Assembly (NCBI GenBank): GCA_947381965.1
Contig: CANCXX010000006.1
Span: 60,039 to 124,038, forward strand
Direction of reading: 5' to 3'
Length of the DNA: 64,000 nucleotides
From: an uncultured bacterium
Lineage (GTDB): Bacteria; Bacillota; Clostridia; Lachnospirales; Lachnospiraceae
The position numbers and the translations under genes are program-made. The notes under the pieces are model-generated. The model was not told the origin of the DNA and ran no database searches. It worked only from the letters and a program-made list of their open reading frames with translations. Of this stretch, positions 8,947-18,525 are shown piece after piece. Positions within the stretch are counted from its first letter, which is position 1; each line of letters begins with the position of its first letter.

Positions 8947-11900
8947 TTATTTTTTTACAAGCCGGAGTTTTACATCAATTCTTTCTACTTTTCCTTCCCG
9001 TACATCCCAGGCTGCCTCTCCTGTTACTACATCCTGTTCTATCTTCCTGACTTGCCCGTCTTTATATAAAAGTCCAAGGCTTACCACCTGATAGCTGCCC
9101 GGAAAATAATCTCCCTCTTCTTCCATCTGATAAGCCACCTTTGTCTGTCCAAGCAGCATTGCTTCCACCTGTTTTTCTTTCCCTACAAGATAAGAAGGAA
9201 GCGCAGGAGATAACCGGAGCTTTAGTTCGCCCTTTTCATAAGAAAATGGTTCTCCAAACATCATCAGGATCCACATTTGCAGAAATTCCACCGTAGATCC
9301 GGAAAGTCTTGCCACAAATCCACGTCCATGATAATCCGGGTTTGGATTTTGGGAGCTTGCAATAAAAGAAGAATTTTCATATATGCTTCTTCCATAAACC
9401 TCCGGGTCCATAAAAGGCACTGCCGCCTTATGAAAGTCTTGTGCAAATTCCTCATACATGCCGGATTTTAAAAGCTCCAACAGATATTTGTATTCCATGT
9501 GCAGCCAAATCGATTCATTTTCCAGCCACCCAGGAGTAAATGCCTTGGCTCTTCCCAGTTCATAAGAGGCGTCTTTAAGGGAATCGTTAACCTTATACAT
9601 AGAAAGCTTTTCATCATACAGGCCACTTTCCTTTACCTTTTCATAAAGCCTCGTTTTTACCTCTTTCGAATTGTCAAGCTTTAGGAAGCGCACCGGACCT
9701 TCCAGGAACAAAGGTACCTGCTTTACTTCAAAATGCTTTGGGTAAATTCCTTCCGCGTCCTCTGTAAATTCTTTCACCTCATAGGTAAAATAAGCGGGAC
9801 AGATTCCACCTTCCAGTGCACATGCCTTATCAATTCCTGACGATACAACTTTCTGCATATGTGTCAGGATTTTAAGCAGTTCCTCCCATGTCATTTTTTC
9901 CCTTGTACCGCTTACCCCATGAAACACCTTTCCAAAATACGCTTCTTTCACATCATTTCTATCATTCCAGAAATCAATTTGCTCTTCTTTTTGCGTTATT
10001 TCAGCCAGATATTTTACTGTAATTTTCTCCAACTGACGCAGCAGCAGCGCTGCTTCCTCAAGAATCTCCACAGAAGGCATAAATTTTTTTAATATGCCTA
10101 TGGTATAAGAAATCATCCGTGAAAGTTCACATGCCTCTGCCATTGATGAACCAAACAGCCCCGGCATACCATTTAAAGCATCATACCAGCCTGGCTTTCC
10201 ACCTTCCATTTCAATTCCCATGGCATATGCGTCCAAAGCTGCGTACTTCACTCCACAAAGTACCAACAGTTTTTCTATCAGAAATGAACGAATAACCTCT
10301 CCTTTGCCAAAATTATCTCTAAGCAGCTTATCTGTGCCCCTTTCCTTTTTCTCTTCTGAAAGGAAACGATATTGTCTAAGACCTTTATCCGTTTTCACAT
10401 AACGTTTTCTCCGGGGAAGAATAAATGCCTGTGATTTGTAGTATGTAACTGGCATCCGGAAGAAAAGTTCTTCCTCCTTTTCCGGGAAAACAGACAGGTA
10501 ATTTTCGATCAGATCAAGATTATAAGTCCAGTGATCACTCCAGTATCCTTCCCCGAAGTCTGCATTAATGGCGTCTTTCGCATTCTCCATTACCTTTGCA
10601 AAGTAAACCTTTTCTTCTTCCAAATCCTCAATACCAGCTTCGTCCAGTTTTGCAAAGAACGCCCCAGGCGTAAAAGGCGTTGCTAAAAAGTCTGCCAAAG
10701 CATCCCTTTTATCCTTTGACAATTTGGCGAAAATTTCCTCCGCCTGCTCTTTAGGGATCTCATATGTTACTTTTTCCACTGCCAGCGGATTATAGCCGTC
10801 TAACTGAATCAGACTGTAGAATTTCACAATGCTCTCTGGTCCCACATAAGGAGTGAAAAAAGGTTCACATCTTCTGTTTTGGTTTACATCCCTGAAATTG
10901 CCATTTCCCTGGGAATAAAATTCAGGAAGCATTCGGAAATAGTTATAATCTCTTTCCAAATCCCCATGCTTTCTGGAATATACATGGAAAATTTTATTTC
11001 CCGGAAGTATAACCGGATAGCCGCCTCTTAGTACATTATCCATATAAGTATAAATACTGTAAGCATCAAATGCGGGAACTGCTGTCCGGGTTTCCATTAC
11101 CTTACAAAGTTCTGCAGGCAGCTCCTTCGCTTCCCTGCATTTTTCTTCAAAATAAACGGCATTTATTTTCTTATCCAAAAGTTTTTGCAGCTTTTCTTTT
11201 GTTTCGGTCTGTCCTATCATCTCATATAAAACCAGACATTCTCCTTCTTCAAGGACCTTATCTTCCCCAAAAAAGCAGCAGGGATATTGATTGGAAACCA
11301 CCTGTTTCTTGCATAAGAAATCACAAAACTCCTCTTCCCTAAAGCCAATCGCCTTATCCATAGAGGTGTCATAATCAAACACCAAAGAAGGGTCCGCTAT
11401 CACCGTTTTTTTATTGCCTTCCTCGTCAATGGCAAAAGCGAAATTTCCCCCCAGAACTGCTGTGACAGCCGCTGTATCTGCAGTACTTGCTCTTACTCTG
11501 AAATATGGCGTTTTTGTTTCTACATCCTCTACCTGCATCCATGCCATTGTTGTCTGTCCCATTTCCTTAATGCTTCTCATATCCACACCAAAAGGAATTA
11601 ATACTGGCATTCCATCCAAAACCTGCAGCCTTACCTGTTCTTTTGCTGTATTTTTAATTGAAAGCTTTCTTACCAAAGCCCCCGCCTTTTCGCCGGGAAG
11701 TGTAAAATATTCTACCCTTGTTTCCAATTTGTTAGCACAATCCTGCTCCATAATGGTAAGGCCATTCATGTCCACATACATTTCTTTAACCGTATCTTCA
11801 CTGCGGAACAACTCCAGATAACTGCCATTTCTTTTTACAAAGGTACGAAATCCGGCAAAGGGTGTATTTTGGTAGGACTGGTGCGCGGGAAAAAATTCCA

Positions 11901-12066
11901 TAATAGCATGATCCTTATCCTCTACGCCAAAACTTGCGATACATTGCCCCCTGTTTACATAATAACACCAGATGGGTGTCCCGAAGATACCGGAAAGTCC
12001 CGGCAAAAAGCCCGCAAAAGGCGGCTTTTTCTCATATTCCCTGATTACAAAAGTTGTTTTTTCCAT
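8947..12066 (-). CDS. GH94-type glycoside phosphorylase, resembling 1,2-beta-oligoglucan phosphorylase
   Basis: Cytoplasmic enzyme of 1039 residues (no signal peptide); ATG 12066 has AAGGAG nine bases upstream. The N-terminal beta-sandwich region reads GTPIWCYYVNRGQCIASFG. Later blocks YSRKHGDLERDYNYF, GNFRDVNQNRR and GWYDALNGMPGLFGSSM resemble the long (~1100 residue) GH94 branch that includes sophorose/1,2-beta-oligoglucan phosphorylases. By analogy with the DWND motif of shorter members, the Asp in GWYDAL (about D629) is the likely general acid. These enzymes split a beta-glucoside with phosphate, giving glucose 1-phosphate and saving ATP. The exact linkage cannot be read from sequence alone. 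It follows the other GH94 gene by 23 bases. Confidence 0.75.
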   Translation of the reverse strand: MEKTTFVIREYEKKPPFAGFLPGLSGIFGTPIWCYYVNRGQCIASFGVEDKDHAIMEFFPAHQSYQNTPFAGFRTFVKRNGSYLELFRSEDTVKEMYVDMNGLTIMEQDCANKLETRVEYFTLPGEKAGALVRKLSIKNTAKEQVRLQVLDGMPVLIPFGVDMRSIKEMGQTTMAWMQVEDVETKTPYFRVRASTADTAAVTAVLGGNFAFAIDEEGNKKTVIADPSLVFDYDTSMDKAIGFREEEFCDFLCKKQVVSNQYPCCFFGEDKVLEEGECLVLYEMIGQTETKEKLQKLLDKKINAVYFEEKCREAKELPAELCKVMETRTAVPAFDAYSIYTYMDNVLRGGYPVILPGNKIFHVYSRKHGDLERDYNYFRMLPEFYSQGNGNFRDVNQNRRCEPFFTPYVGPESIVKFYSLIQLDGYNPLAVEKVTYEIPKEQAEEIFAKLSKDKRDALADFLATPFTPGAFFAKLDEAGIEDLEEEKVYFAKVMENAKDAINADFGEGYWSDHWTYNLDLIENYLSVFPEKEEELFFRMPVTYYKSQAFILPRRKRYVKTDKGLRQYRFLSEEKKERGTDKLLRDNFGKGEVIRSFLIEKLLVLCGVKYAALDAYAMGIEMEGGKPGWYDALNGMPGLFGSSMAEACELSRMISYTIGILKKFMPSVEILEEAALLLRQLEKITVKYLAEITQKEEQIDFWNDRNDVKEAYFGKVFHGVSGTREKMTWEELLKILTHMQKVVSSGIDKACALEGGICPAYFTYEVKEFTEDAEGIYPKHFEVKQVPLFLEGPVRFLKLDNSKEVKTRLYEKVKESGLYDEKLSMYKVNDSLKDASYELGRAKAFTPGWLENESIWLHMEYKYLLELLKSGMYEEFAQDFHKAAVPFMDPEVYGRSIYENSSFIASSQNPNPDYHGRGFVARLSGSTVEFLQMWILMMFGEPFSYEKGELKLRLSPALPSYLVGKEKQVEAMLLGQTKVAYQMEEEGDYFPGSYQVVSLGLLYKDGQVRKIEQDVVTGEAAWDVREGKVERIDVKLRLVKK

Positions 12067-12089
12067 TATACAAATCTCCTTACCCAAAC

Positions 12090-14783
12090 CTATAATAGCT
12101 CCACTACAATCTCGTGCAGCAGTGTTTCATCCATTCCCTCAATTTCTTCCGCACTGGCCACCACATCTCCCTGCATGGCTGTCTTTTTTCCATCCAGATA
12201 TACTTCACCTATCCGGTAGCTGCCATGTTCCTTCCGGTTCTGATTTACATAGACAATCCTAAAGTGGCGCCGGTTAAACCAAAGACTTATCTCTGCCCTG
12301 TCTGCCTGGTCAAACTGCTGCGCTAAAAGACCAGGCTTTAAGCACAGGGATCCCATCCTGCCCTTTACACCGAACATTTCATGAATTACCGTCATCATAT
12401 ACCAGCTTGCGGCACCAGTCAGATAGTGATACATCCCCCTGCCTTTTCCGTCAAAATACTCTGGAATCCCAGGATAAATACGGCTCCTTTCAAAGTCAGA
12501 AGCCTGTGTATACAAAGTATGCAGCGCTCTGAAACCTTCTTTCGCATATCCCCTGCGGTAAAGGGCATTGGCATACATGGTGGTCATGTGGGAAAACACT
12601 GCACCATTTTCTTTTTGTCCATAAGCAAAACCGAACATTCTTCCCAAGTCCATCTTCACTTCCCCAAAATCAGTGTTCAGACGGTATCCGCCTGTTTCTT
12701 CTCTGTACAAATATTTGTCCGCACTGTGGACAATTTTTTTAATCTGCTCTTCCTTAGCCGTTTTGGACATAATGGTAAAAACCTGTCCGGTCAGCATCAT
12801 ACGTACCTGTCCATTACCGATTCCCTCTACCTGTCTGCCATGATTATCATAATAGCTGTTAAACCAGCCGTCTTCTCCATCTTCAACCCACTCTGTTTTC
12901 CGAATATGTTCCTTCAGCCAGTTTGCCTTGTTCTTCAGCCCTTCAATCACCATATTTACCGGCAGATAAACCTTTTTACCGGTAACGAAATGATGGCAGG
13001 ACTCACAGTAGGCGCCCAGAAGCGCCTGTTTTCTTTCCACACTTTCATAAAGCGTCTGTTCGTCTGCAAAAAGAGGTTCCATTTCTTCCGCCACTTCCAC
13101 ATACTTCATATTCCGTTCTTTTGCAAGATGTTCTATCAACTCTGACAGTGTATCCAGATTTCCTGCATATGCAGCGGTAAACGCCACGCTTTCTCCTCTG
13201 TCAGCCGCCAAATCAAGAGCGTCATTCCAGTCCGCTCCCCGGAGTCTCATGTGATTGTGCTCTCCCACCTCATAAAAAGCTGTTAAATTCTGTATCAAAA
13301 GATGCTCTAAAACACTCCCAAAGTAGTCTTTTCCCTGCCCGTCTTTCTGCAGCGGTTCATCCCCTTCCAGAAACTGTCCGTCTGTTCTGGTTCCACGACA
13401 GATTTGTTTGTCCTTAAAAAAAGTCCTTTCTTTTAAAAGCAGAGATAAATCTCCTGTCTGGTCAATGTAAAGAGCCGTAGTCATAAGAGGCCATAGCCCA
13501 TGATCCATCCATACTCTTGTAATATTATTCCGGTCGGCAATAAATTCTCCCTGTCTGGTTCCGATAATCGTGGCGTTACTGCCATCCATCCTCACACCGC
13601 CAAAATTGGCAAGGAGCATATCTTTGACTCCTTCCGGGTTCATAATAAGAAGCGCTAAGCAGTCCTGCCACAAGTCCCTCCATCCTCTTCCTCCTTTTCC
13701 ATAATCATGATGGGGCAGAAAAGAACATCCGTAAATTCTCCGAAGCACAGGCTGGAAGCTGACCCACGCCATAAAGTTGTCAAAGTTACTGTCCCCTGTC
13801 CTGTAACTTACATTCACCTTCCTTTCCCAGTACTTTCTTGTTTTTTCATAAGCCTTTCTGACCAACTCTTCATTTCCGTAAACAGAAAGGTATTTGGATA
13901 AGATTTCTTCCTCCTCACATATTCCTGACAGAAGAATATACACCGCCTCTTCTCCCGGCTTTAACTTTCTTTGCGGAAATTTCATGGCTCCCATGGCTTC
14001 ACACCCTTCCGCCCTGCTGCCTTCCTGCACCCCTGGCAGCCTTTGGTAAACAGCTCCGGGGCAGTCAAAGCTTCCCCCTTCTCCCAAAAAAGAATCCACC
14101 GTAGGGTAAAAGGCTTCCGGTTCCCCCCCTTCACCAGTAAGACCCATCACAAAATAAATCGTATGGTTCACCTGATGTCCTCTCTCATCAAAGGACAAAG
14201 TGGGCTTTACAATAACACTGTTTTTTTCAGTTTTTATACGGTGCAGCAGACTTGTTACATGCCTGTGGTCCCTTAGGTTATCCGCACTGCGTCCATAAAT
14301 GGGTATTGCCCCATAGCAGGTAATGTCTATATCCTCCTCCGAAATATTTTTAACAGATACCTGCATAATTTCCACATTATCCTGCTGTGGGATAAAGTGA
14401 AGTATTACGGAAGAAAGCCCATACCTGTCAGAAACCCTGGTTGTCCTATGCCACATAAATCCGGCTGTAATTTCACTTTCTTCAAAGCGGTTTTCCGCCC
14501 GGTCAAGCGCTGCCTGCGCACTTGCACCTGTGGCAGACCACACACCTTTTCCCTCTATATGGCACCAGAAATTGCGGGTGCTTTTGTTGTTATGAAGCTC
14601 TTCTGCACTGACCGGCTGCAGTAGAAAATGATTCTGGTCAGTCTTGGCATCCCCTCCAAGAAGCGGGCTCACCGCACTTTTCAGACCTTCTTCCCCAGCG
14701 ATTGGAAAGTACAGATAACTGGTTCTTTCAGGCTGTTTTAAACTAAAAGTCCCTTTATTATCCTTATACGTATATCCAGTCAT
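12090..14783 (-). CDS. GH94 glycoside phosphorylase (cellobiose phosphorylase family)
   Basis: Cytoplasmic enzyme of 897 residues. ATG 14783 is preceded by AAGGAG at seven bases; the longer frame to 14834 runs into a terminator hairpin and is rejected. Domains follow the family order: N-terminal beta-sandwich, (alpha/alpha)6 barrel with YGKGGRGWRDLWQD and the catalytic motif RGADWNDALD (ADWND at about residues 517-521), then a jelly-roll tail. The reaction is phosphorolysis of a beta-linked disaccharide or oligosaccharide to glucose 1-phosphate. Candidates are cellobiose, laminaribiose or another beta-glucobiose. It is first of the phosphorylase pair and upstream of the importer genes, so the two enzymes probably act on the same imported glycan. 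Confidence 0.85.
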   Translation of the reverse strand: MTGYTYKDNKGTFSLKQPERTSYLYFPIAGEEGLKSAVSPLLGGDAKTDQNHFLLQPVSAEELHNNKSTRNFWCHIEGKGVWSATGASAQAALDRAENRFEESEITAGFMWHRTTRVSDRYGLSSVILHFIPQQDNVEIMQVSVKNISEEDIDITCYGAIPIYGRSADNLRDHRHVTSLLHRIKTEKNSVIVKPTLSFDERGHQVNHTIYFVMGLTGEGGEPEAFYPTVDSFLGEGGSFDCPGAVYQRLPGVQEGSRAEGCEAMGAMKFPQRKLKPGEEAVYILLSGICEEEEILSKYLSVYGNEELVRKAYEKTRKYWERKVNVSYRTGDSNFDNFMAWVSFQPVLRRIYGCSFLPHHDYGKGGRGWRDLWQDCLALLIMNPEGVKDMLLANFGGVRMDGSNATIIGTRQGEFIADRNNITRVWMDHGLWPLMTTALYIDQTGDLSLLLKERTFFKDKQICRGTRTDGQFLEGDEPLQKDGQGKDYFGSVLEHLLIQNLTAFYEVGEHNHMRLRGADWNDALDLAADRGESVAFTAAYAGNLDTLSELIEHLAKERNMKYVEVAEEMEPLFADEQTLYESVERKQALLGAYCESCHHFVTGKKVYLPVNMVIEGLKNKANWLKEHIRKTEWVEDGEDGWFNSYYDNHGRQVEGIGNGQVRMMLTGQVFTIMSKTAKEEQIKKIVHSADKYLYREETGGYRLNTDFGEVKMDLGRMFGFAYGQKENGAVFSHMTTMYANALYRRGYAKEGFRALHTLYTQASDFERSRIYPGIPEYFDGKGRGMYHYLTGAASWYMMTVIHEMFGVKGRMGSLCLKPGLLAQQFDQADRAEISLWFNRRHFRIVYVNQNRKEHGSYRIGEVYLDGKKTAMQGDVVASAEEIEGMDETLLHEIVVELL

Positions 14784-14803
14784 AATCCATCTCCTTTTCA
14801 CGC

Positions 14804-14867
14804 AAAAAAACCTTTCTGTAACTGACAGATACAATATAGTATCAGCATATCAGTTTACAGAAAGGTT
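14804..14867 (-). terminator. strong Rho-independent terminator of the icd operon, just before the GH94 genes
   Basis: AACCTTTCTGTAACTGA (14809-14825) pairs with the segment 14850-14867, one base bulged, with a small inner GATAC/GTATC helix. On the minus strand a run of seven T follows at once (14810-14804). It lies 36 bases after the icd stop and only 21 bases before the GH94 start codon, so it could also act as an attenuator for the phosphorylase operon. Confidence 0.8.
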
Positions 14868-14902
14868 ATCAGTAGGTTTAATTTTAAAGAAGTGTCATTT
14901 TT

Positions 14903-16108
14903 TTATAATGTGTCAAATGTCTCCCGGATTGCACAGATAAAATCCCGGCTGTTTAAAATTACAGGATTTTCACAGGTGGAAATCAGAGAAAGGCTTTTGG
15001 TCATTTTCCCATCCTCAACGGTTTTAATACAAGCCTTTTCAAGCTTATCGGCAAATGCCATTAATTCCGGTATATTATCCAGTTCCCCTCTTTTCCGAAG
15101 CGCGCCCGTCCATGCAAAAATTGTTGCAATAGAATTGGTGGAGGTTTCTTCTCCTTTTAAATGCTTGTAATAATGACGCTGTACCGTCCCATGGGCCGCC
15201 TCATATTCATAAACGCCACTGGGGGATACTAGCACGGAAGTCATCATAGAAAGATCCCCATAAGCGGTAGCTACCATGTCAGACATAACATCCCCATCAT
15301 AATTTTTACATGCCCAAATAAATCCGCCCTCTGACCGGATTACCCGTGCCACTGCATCATCAATCAGGGTATAGAAGTATTCTATGCCAAGCGCTTCAAA
15401 CTTCTCCTTATATTCCTCATTATAAATTTCCTGGAAGATATCTTTAAAGGTATGGTCATATTTTTTGGAAATGGTGTCTTTGGTTGCAAACCACAAATCC
15501 TGCTTTGTGTCAATGGCGTAGCCAAAACATGCCCGTGCAAAACTGGAAATAGATTCTTTGGTATTATGAATACCCTGAATAATCCCCTCACCCTCAAAAT
15601 TATGTATCAATTCCCTGGTCTGGGTACCGTCCTCTGCTGTAAATACCAGCTCTGCCTTCCCCTTGCCCGGAATCTTAATCTCCGCATTCTTATAAACATC
15701 CCCATAAGCATGACGGGCAATAGTGATAGGCTTTGTCCAGTTTTTAACATAGGGTACAATACCCTTAATTAAAATCGGTGAACGGAACACAGTCCCATCC
15801 AAAATTGCCCTGATGGTTCCATTAGGGCTTTTCCACATTTCCTTTAAATTGTACTCCGTCATCCTGGCGCCATTAGGAGTGATTGTTGCACACTTTACGG
15901 CCACACCGTATTTTTTTGTGGCATTGGCGCTGTCAATTGTTACCTGGTCATTGGTTTCATTCCTGTAGGGAAGCCCTAAATCATAATACTCTGTTTTTAA
16001 ATCAATGTAGGGAAGCAGCAATTCCTCTTTAATCATCTGCCAGAGTATTCTTGTCATCTCGTCTCCATCCATCTCCACAAGGGGGGTTGTCATTTTAATT
16101 TTTTCCAT
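14903..16108 (-). CDS. icd: NADP-dependent isocitrate dehydrogenase
   Basis: Converts isocitrate and NADP+ to 2-oxoglutarate, CO2 and NADPH; a soluble homodimer in the cytoplasm. The 401-residue length and the start [20 protein letters not shown] mark the eukaryote-like (type II) IDH group. The substrate-loop block is readable as [14 protein letters not shown], and the cofactor region as [24 protein letters not shown] lies five bases before the ATG. It is last in an operon after a Re-citrate-synthase-like gene and a GntR regulator, so it completes the route from oxaloacetate towards glutamate. Aconitase is not in the window. Confidence 0.95.
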   Translation of the reverse strand: MEKIKMTTPLVEMDGDEMTRILWQMIKEELLLPYIDLKTEYYDLGLPYRNETNDQVTIDSANATKKYGVAVKCATITPNGARMTEYNLKEMWKSPNGTIRAILDGTVFRSPILIKGIVPYVKNWTKPITIARHAYGDVYKNAEIKIPGKGKAELVFTAEDGTQTRELIHNFEGEGIIQGIHNTKESISSFARACFGYAIDTKQDLWFATKDTISKKYDHTFKDIFQEIYNEEYKEKFEALGIEYFYTLIDDAVARVIRSEGGFIWACKNYDGDVMSDMVATAYGDLSMMTSVLVSPSGVYEYEAAHGTVQRHYYKHLKGEETSTNSIATIFAWTGALRKRGELDNIPELMAFADKLEKACIKTVEDGKMTKSLSLISTCENPVILNSRDFICAIRETFDTL

Positions 16109-16180
16109 TTTTCCTCCATTTTAATGTGTAAACATTTTTCACTGCAGGCATATGCCTATCTACTATTTTAAATCTTTCTG

Positions 16181-16894
16181 CTAATTTTTCAACTCTATCC
16201 TTTCATCTTCCGATTGGAAAATATCATACAAACCGTTTTTTACCATATTATCATAAGCATTAATCATATGGCTGGTAGCAAGTTTTTCCGCTTCGTCGGG
16301 ATTGCCCGCCTTAACCGCCTCCATAATTTTCCTGTGCTCCTCGTTGGAGGCAATCCCCCTTTCCTTTGTGGATAAGGTTTTTTTCCGGATTCTGATTACA
16401 TAATGGTGAAAGTCCTGCAAAAGATTTTCCAGCATTTTGGAATTACATGCTTCATACAAGATCTGATGGAAACGGCTGTCCAGCTCTGTCATCTGTTCCA
16501 TATGTCCTTTGGAAGCATGGAAACTGGCAATATATACGTTTTCCTCCATTTCCTCAAGCTGTTCTGGTGTAATGTGTTCCGTTGCAAGCCGGGCGCACAT
16601 TCCTTCCAGGGAAGACCGTATCATATATATATCCTTCACATCTTTTGCCGTAATCCCGGTTACATATGCCCCTTTATTGGGTACAATCTGTATCAGGCCT
16701 TCCAGCTCCAGCTGCCGAAAAGCTTCCCTTACCGGTGTACGGCTTACTCCCAGTTCTTCTCCAATGGCAACTTCTTTTAGTTCTTCATGTTCTTTATATT
16801 TTCCGTTCAGAATATCTTCCCTCAATTTATGGAATACCCTGCCCCGCAGAGAGTATTTATCTGTCACTTCCTGCTTTACATCATATTTACTCAT
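16181..16894 (-). CDS. GntR-family transcriptional regulator (FadR/FCD subfamily)
   Basis: DNA-binding repressor or activator, 237 residues. The N-terminal winged helix contains LGVSRTPVREAFRQLELEGLI (about residues 48-68), the standard GntR recognition helix. The C-terminal FCD all-helical domain has the acidic/His set (SRFHQILYEACNS, HRKIMEAVKAGN), which usually binds a metal and a carboxylate ligand. It lies between the citrate-synthase-like gene and icd, so an organic acid of this pathway is a plausible effector. A 12-bp palindrome over the operon promoter matches the common FCD-GntR site type, which suggests autoregulation. Confidence 0.9.
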   Translation of the reverse strand: MSKYDVKQEVTDKYSLRGRVFHKLREDILNGKYKEHEELKEVAIGEELGVSRTPVREAFRQLELEGLIQIVPNKGAYVTGITAKDVKDIYMIRSSLEGMCARLATEHITPEQLEEMEENVYIASFHASKGHMEQMTELDSRFHQILYEACNSKMLENLLQDFHHYVIRIRKKTLSTKERGIASNEEHRKIMEAVKAGNPDEAEKLATSHMINAYDNMVKNGLYDIFQSEDERIELKN

Positions 16895-16981
16895 TGCAAA
16901 TACGCTTACCTTTCCTAAGCATTTCTTTTATTCTTGCCTGCAACGGACTAAGTGGCTTCCTGCAGACATTTGGCGACTGCC

Positions 16982-18394
16982 TTAACCAATTGTAATATTA
17001 AGCTGCCTGCACACTTCCGCAATCTGCTCACACAATTCCTGATCAGTCATTACGGTCACACGTCCGTCTTCATACTGGGCATCCACCCATTTTTTGATTT
17101 CCGCCACCACAGGACTTGATTTGTCAAGCTGCTTGTCCTCTTTCAGTTTAAAATAAGTATTAATCCAGTGGGCAATGCCCGCCAGACCGGAAGTATTGGA
17201 AACCGCACACAGTACCGGACGGTTTAAAAATTTATCTGTATCAAAAATATTATAAATTTCCTCATTTTTAAGCAGTCCGTCCGCATGGATACCTGCCCTT
17301 GTGACATTGAAATTTTTCCCCGCAAAAGGCGTTCTCTCCGGGATATGATAGCCAATTTCTCTTTCATAATATTCTGCCAGCTCGGTAATTACCGTTGTAT
17401 CCATACCATTTAAATCACCCTTAAGCTGAGCATATTCAAATACCATTGCCTCCAAAGGCGTATTTCCTGTTCTCTCACCAATTCCAAATAAGGAAGTATT
17501 GACGCCAGAACATCCATACAGCCATGCGGTTGTAGAATTAACCACTGCCTTGTAAAAATCATTATGCCCATGCCATTCTATCAACTCATGAGGCACCCCG
17601 GCATGCGTATGAAGGGCATAAATAATCCCCTGCACGCTTCTTGGAATAACCGCGCCTGGATAGTTCACGCCATATCCCATGGTATCACAGGCACGCACTT
17701 TAATTGGAATCCGGTATTCCTCCATCAGCTTCATAAGCTCCACACAAAAAGGCACCACATAGCCATAGATATCTGCCCTGGTAACATCCTCCAAATGACA
17801 CCGAACACTTATTCCCTCTTCCAGGCAATCTCTGACAACGCTTAAATAATGTTCCATCGCCTGTTTTCTGGTCATCTTTAATTTCAGGAAAATATGATAA
17901 TCAGAACAGCTTACCAAAATTCCAGTCTCTTTCATGCCAATTTCCCGCACCAGCTTAAAGTCCTCTTTGCTGGCTCGTATCCAGCTTGTCACCTCCGGAA
18001 ACTGATAACCTCTTTCCATACATTTATAAACAGCATCCCTGTCCTTCTTACTGTAAAGGAAAAATTCACTGGCACGAATCATTCCGTTGGGGCCTCCAAG
18101 ACGGTGAAGGTAATCATAGATCGTCACAATCTGGTCCGTGGTATACGGTGCACGGGACTGCTGTCCATCCCGGAATGTGGTATCTGTAATCCAGATATCC
18201 TTTGGCATATTATGGGGAACAATTCTGTCATTAAAAGGAACCTTCGGCACTTCCGAATAGGGAAACATATTTCTGAAAACATTGGGCTTTTTTACATCAT
18301 CCAATATATACATATGTTCTTCTATTTCCAAAAGATTATTTTTGGTGTTCAGCGATACCGGACGGTCCATAAAAAGATCACTTAAATCAGCCAA
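16982..18394 (-). CDS. HMGL-family synthase, probable Re-citrate synthase
   Basis: Condensing enzyme of the isopropylmalate/homocitrate synthase family, 470 residues. The HMGL signature is WITDTTFRDGQQS; the metal HxH is in EWHGHNDFYKAV; other barrel motifs are HLEDVTRADIYGY and CDTMGYGVNYPG. The leucine-inhibition domain of LeuA is absent. Being in one operon with isocitrate dehydrogenase favours Re-citrate synthase (acetyl-CoA + oxaloacetate to citrate), known from Clostridium kluyveri; homocitrate or citramalate synthase are alternatives. The start is taken as TTG 18394, with AGGAGG eight bases upstream. The upstream ATG at 18430 lies at the predicted transcription start and has no ribosome site. 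Confidence 0.75.
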   Translation of the reverse strand: MADLSDLFMDRPVSLNTKNNLLEIEEHMYILDDVKKPNVFRNMFPYSEVPKVPFNDRIVPHNMPKDIWITDTTFRDGQQSRAPYTTDQIVTIYDYLHRLGGPNGMIRASEFFLYSKKDRDAVYKCMERGYQFPEVTSWIRASKEDFKLVREIGMKETGILVSCSDYHIFLKLKMTRKQAMEHYLSVVRDCLEEGISVRCHLEDVTRADIYGYVVPFCVELMKLMEEYRIPIKVRACDTMGYGVNYPGAVIPRSVQGIIYALHTHAGVPHELIEWHGHNDFYKAVVNSTTAWLYGCSGVNTSLFGIGERTGNTPLEAMVFEYAQLKGDLNGMDTTVITELAEYYEREIGYHIPERTPFAGKNFNVTRAGIHADGLLKNEEIYNIFDTDKFLNRPVLCAVSNTSGLAGIAHWINTYFKLKEDKQLDKSSPVVAEIKKWVDAQYEDGRVTVMTDQELCEQIAEVCRQLNITIG

Positions 18395-18435
18395 TTTTTT
18401 TCCCTCCTGTACATTCATTATCAAATCCATGTATA

Positions 18436-18464
18436 ATTGTATACAATATAATTGTTTCTGTCAA
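18436..18464 (-). promoter_or_regulatory. promoter with overlapping GntR-type operator
   Basis: On the minus strand, -35 TTGACA (18464-18459), a 17-base spacer and -10 TACAAT (18441-18436). The perfect palindrome ATTGTATACAAT (18436-18447) covers the -10. TTGTATACAA is a typical FCD-GntR site, so the regulator encoded in this operon probably binds here and blocks polymerase. Confidence 0.75.
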
Positions 18465-18471
18465 TCAAAAA

Positions 18472-18509
18472 AGGTGCAATATCCGGATTAATTTCCGGAT
18501 ATTGCACCT
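18472..18509 (-). terminator. Rho-independent terminator of the EAL/HDOD gene
   Basis: A perfect 16-bp stem starting AGGTGCAATATCCGGA, with loop TTAATT. On the minus strand a run of six T follows. It lies 16 bases past the HDOD gene stop and directly before the next promoter. Confidence 0.92.
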
Positions 18510-18525
18510 GATTTATTCTTGTTCC

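Noticed and set aside
12381-13145. 254-residue open frame on the plus strand inside the GH94 gene
   Set aside because: Antisense to a well-supported GH94 coding region, with no ribosome site or recognisable domain.
18395-18430. ATG 18430 as start of the citrate-synthase-like gene
   Set aside because: It coincides with the predicted transcription start and has no ribosome site, whereas TTG 18394 has a perfect one.
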